Both the position numbers and the translations under genes were made by a program. From Candidatus Kaiserbacteria bacterium (GTDB lineage: Bacteria > Patescibacteriota > Minisyncoccia > Phycocordibacterales > UBA12088), in contig PWVU01000064.1 of the NCBI GenBank assembly GCA_003561715.1, forward strand, positions 1 to 6,680: a DNA stretch of 6,680 bases, in the 5' to 3' direction. Below, piece by piece: positions 5,074 to 6,680 of the stretch. The notes under the pieces are model-generated. The model ran no database searches. It saw only the letters and a program-made list of their open reading frames with translations, and was not told where the DNA came from. Positions within the stretch are counted from its first letter, which is position 1. The number at the start of each line of letters is the position of its first letter.

Positions 5074-6546
5074 ATGAACATGTGGATCAACGGGACGTGG
5101 ACGAAATCGAGCTCAGGCGAGACGTTGGAGGTCATCGATCCCGCCACCGAGGAGGTGCTGGATACGGTGCCCGCGGCCGCCCCCGAGGACGTGGACCAGG
5201 CAGTCGCTGCGGCCAGGCAGGCTTTCCCCACCTGGCGGGAGACCACCGCAGTGGAGCGAGCCAGCTTGCTCCACGAAGCCGCAGCCGCGATGCGCGCCCA
5301 CTTCGCCGATCTGAGCCGTCAGCTCACCCTGGAGGAGGGCAAGCCAATATCGGAGAATGAGGAGGAGATCGACTGGGCTCTCAACACCCTCGACTACTAC
5401 GCCGAGCTGGGCCGGGACACACGTGGTCGTGTGATCCCATCACCCGAGGCGGGCCAGCTCTCGCTGGTCCTCAAGGAGCCTTTCGGCGTCGTGAGCTGCA
5501 TCGTCCCCTGGAACTACCCCATTTTGCTCTTGCTCTGGAAGGTTGCGCCGGCCCTGGCAGCGGGCAACACGGTCGTCGTCAAGCCCTCCCGTCGCACACC
5601 TCTGACCACCCTGCGGATGATCGAGGTCGCCTTCCAGTCCTTCCCTCCCGGGGTGATAAACGTCGTCGTCGGGCACAGCGCCGAGATTGGCGACCATCTG
5701 GTACGTCATCCCAACGTGCCCGTCATCGCCTTTACCGGATCCACCGCCGTGGGAAAACGCATCGCACAGCTCACAGCCGGCTCTATGAAGAAGCTTCACC
5801 TGGAGTTGGGTGGCAAGGATCCCTTCGTGATCGCCGACGATGCACCCGTGGAGGCGGCAGTGGAGGCCGTGGCCTATGCAGCCTTGATCAACGCTGGTCA
5901 GGTGTGCACCGCCACCGAGCGCGTCTACGTACCCCGGCCGATGTACCGGGATTTCGTGGAGGCCCTTGCAGACCGGGTCGCTAGGCTGCGAGTGGGTTCC
6001 GGCCTCGACCCCACCATCGACGTGGGTCCAATGATGGCCGACGTCTACCGCTCCAAAGTGGAGCGCCACATTTCGGAAGCTGTCGAGAAGGGAGCCCGGG
6101 TCCTGACCGGCGGACGACGACCGCCTCACCTCCACCGGGGCTTCTTCTACGAACCTACGGTCCTCACCGATGTGAACCATCATATGGACATTATGCGGGA
6201 GGAGACCTTCGGACCCACCATCCCGGTGATGGCCTACGACGCCTTCGACGAGGCCATTGCCCTGGCCAACGACACCGACTACGGCCTCGGGGCTTGCCTC
6301 TACACCCACGACGCGTCCAGAGTACGCCGCTTCTACGAGCACGTTCAGGCGGGCACCATCTGGATCAACGATCCCCTCACCGACAACTACGCCGGTCCAT
6401 TCGGCGGTATGAAGATGAGCGGTCTGGGACGGGAACTGGGCCACGAGGGCCTTGAAGCGTTCCGGCAGACCAAGCACGTCCACTGGGACATCGATGGCGG
6501 GGTGAAGGACTGGTGGTACCCATACGGCGGCCCGACCGAAAGCTGA
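5074..6546 (+). CDS. NAD(P)+-dependent aldehyde dehydrogenase, aminoaldehyde/betaine-aldehyde type likely
   Basis: This 490-residue cytoplasmic enzyme oxidises an aldehyde to its acid with NAD(P)+. It is full length for the ALDH superfamily and all core residues are present: oxyanion Asn147 in PWN, cofactor Lys170 in KPS, the FTGST cofactor motif at 220-224, general base Glu244 in LELGGK, nucleophile Cys278 in NAGQVCTA, Glu377 in EETFGP and the PFGGMKMSGLGRELG closing motif at 442-456. The GGKDPF segment and the WWYPYG tail resemble betaine-aldehyde and aminobutyraldehyde dehydrogenases. One oddity is Arg173, where most NAD+-using relatives have Glu that holds the adenosine ribose (Glu195 in ALDH2). 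Placement after potABCD suggests oxidation of aminoaldehydes from imported polyamines, for example 4-aminobutanal to GABA; this is inference. The chosen start is supported by GAGG at 5061-5064; ATG 5065 would add three residues. Confidence 0.94.
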   Translation: MNMWINGTWTKSSSGETLEVIDPATEEVLDTVPAAAPEDVDQAVAAARQAFPTWRETTAVERASLLHEAAAAMRAHFADLSRQLTLEEGKPISENEEEIDWALNTLDYYAELGRDTRGRVIPSPEAGQLSLVLKEPFGVVSCIVPWNYPILLLLWKVAPALAAGNTVVVKPSRRTPLTTLRMIEVAFQSFPPGVINVVVGHSAEIGDHLVRHPNVPVIAFTGSTAVGKRIAQLTAGSMKKLHLELGGKDPFVIADDAPVEAAVEAVAYAALINAGQVCTATERVYVPRPMYRDFVEALADRVARLRVGSGLDPTIDVGPMMADVYRSKVERHISEAVEKGARVLTGGRRPPHLHRGFFYEPTVLTDVNHHMDIMREETFGPTIPVMAYDAFDEAIALANDTDYGLGACLYTHDASRVRRFYEHVQAGTIWINDPLTDNYAGPFGGMKMSGLGRELGHEGLEAFRQTKHVHWDIDGGVKDWWYPYGGPTES

Positions 6547-6564
6547 GACGTTAACCCAAAACGG

Positions 6565-6602
6565 CAGTTGTCAGTGGGCAGTTGTCAGTGGGCAGTGGGC
6601 AG
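6565..6602 (+). repeat. Heptanucleotide tandem repeat, CAGTTGT/CAGTGGG units
   Basis: Five 7-bp units run head to tail: CAGTTGT (6565-6571), CAGTGGG (6572-6578), CAGTTGT (6579-6585), CAGTGGG (6586-6592), CAGTGGG (6593-6599), then a partial CAG. The first four units form a 14-bp dimer repeated twice. It lies between the dehydrogenase stop and the next gene. Similar intergenic heptamer arrays are known from cyanobacteria and, as I recall, some Chloroflexota. The function is unknown; slippage makes copy number prone to change. Confidence 0.9.
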
Positions 6603-6612
6603 AGAAGATGAA

Positions 6613-6617
6613 AGGAG
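6613..6617 (+). promoter_or_regulatory. Ribosome-binding site of the gene entering at the right edge
   Basis: AGGAG ends 8 bases before the ATG at 6626 and selects it over the in-frame ATG at 6608, which has no comparable site and itself overlaps this sequence region. Confidence 0.65.
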
Positions 6618-6625
6618 AGAAACTG

Positions 6626-6680
6626 ATGCAGAGTACTGGCGCGGAACACCTCGTATCGCCCGTCTGGACTCGCTACACGC
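6626..6680 (+). CDS. N-terminal fragment, possibly class III (GABA/aspartate-type) aminotransferase
   Basis: A new frame opens at 6626 after a good ribosome-binding site and runs off the window after 18 codons. The start reads MQSTGAEHLVSPVWTRYT. The HLVSPVWTRYT part resembles the N-terminal lead-in of PLP-dependent class III aminotransferases, in which a V(S)PVW..YT stretch precedes the GxxLxDxDG strand. If so, it would supply the transaminase that makes the aldehyde used by the upstream dehydrogenase, or deaminate GABA. The fragment is too short to show any catalytic residue (the PLP lysine would be about 270 residues on). The coding start is reasonably supported; the family call is tentative. 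Confidence 0.5.
   Translation, partial: MQSTGAEHLVSPVWTRYT

Noticed and set aside
5440..6483. Long minus-strand open frame (347 codons) opposite the aldehyde dehydrogenase gene
   Set aside because: It is antisense to a full-length enzyme with every catalytic motif intact; His/Gly/Val-rich translation with no family resemblance.
1..6680. CRISPR array, transposase, toxin-antitoxin or phage-defence genes
   Set aside because: No direct repeat/spacer pattern, no recognisable mobile or defence protein and no terminal inverted repeats were seen on either strand.

Overview
The window reads as part of a GC-rich bacterial genome (roughly 60% G+C by eye). All supported genes lie on the + strand. The layout is: the 3' end of a probable C45-family acyltransferase/amidohydrolase; a small SMR-type membrane protein with a doubtful start; a complete potABCD polyamine ABC importer; a full-length aldehyde dehydrogenase; and the first 18 codons of what may be a class III aminotransferase. 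The style of the substrate-binding protein, the C45 tail and the intergenic heptanucleotide repeats remind me of Chloroflexota (Anaerolineae-like), but nothing here proves that assignment.

Region by region: 1-135 is the C-terminal 44 residues of a C45-like enzyme. 136-228 is a short gap with a strong but orphan Shine-Dalgarno and a blocked ATG. 229-525 is the SMR-like open frame. 526-650 is a 125-nt leader with a good ribosome-binding site but no convincing promoter. 651-3571 is potA-potB-potC, tightly packed (9-nt gap, then a 1-nt TGATG overlap). 3572-3692 is a 121-nt gap with two weak hairpins. 3693-4766 is potD. 4767-5073 is a 307-nt gap with a 15-bp tandem duplication and one GC hairpin but no gene. 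5074-6546 is the aldehyde dehydrogenase. 6565-6602 is a 7-bp tandem repeat. 6626 onward is the next gene, cut by the window edge.

Working together: PotD is a predicted membrane-anchored receptor that delivers spermidine, putrescine or a related cationic amine to the PotB/PotC channel, powered by PotA. A downstream aldehyde dehydrogenase, possibly followed by an aminotransferase, fits a transaminase plus aminoaldehyde dehydrogenase route that uses the imported amine as a carbon and nitrogen source. The C45-like enzyme could add an amide-cleaving or acyl-transfer step, but that link is only inference from position.

I do not see a clearly new system. The points most worth checking are: the in-frame stop before the SMR frame; the shared Gly-to-Tyr change in both permease EAA loops; the extra PotB loop; the Arg-rich PotC N-terminus; changed ligand-pocket residues in PotD; and Arg replacing the usual cofactor-site Glu in the dehydrogenase.
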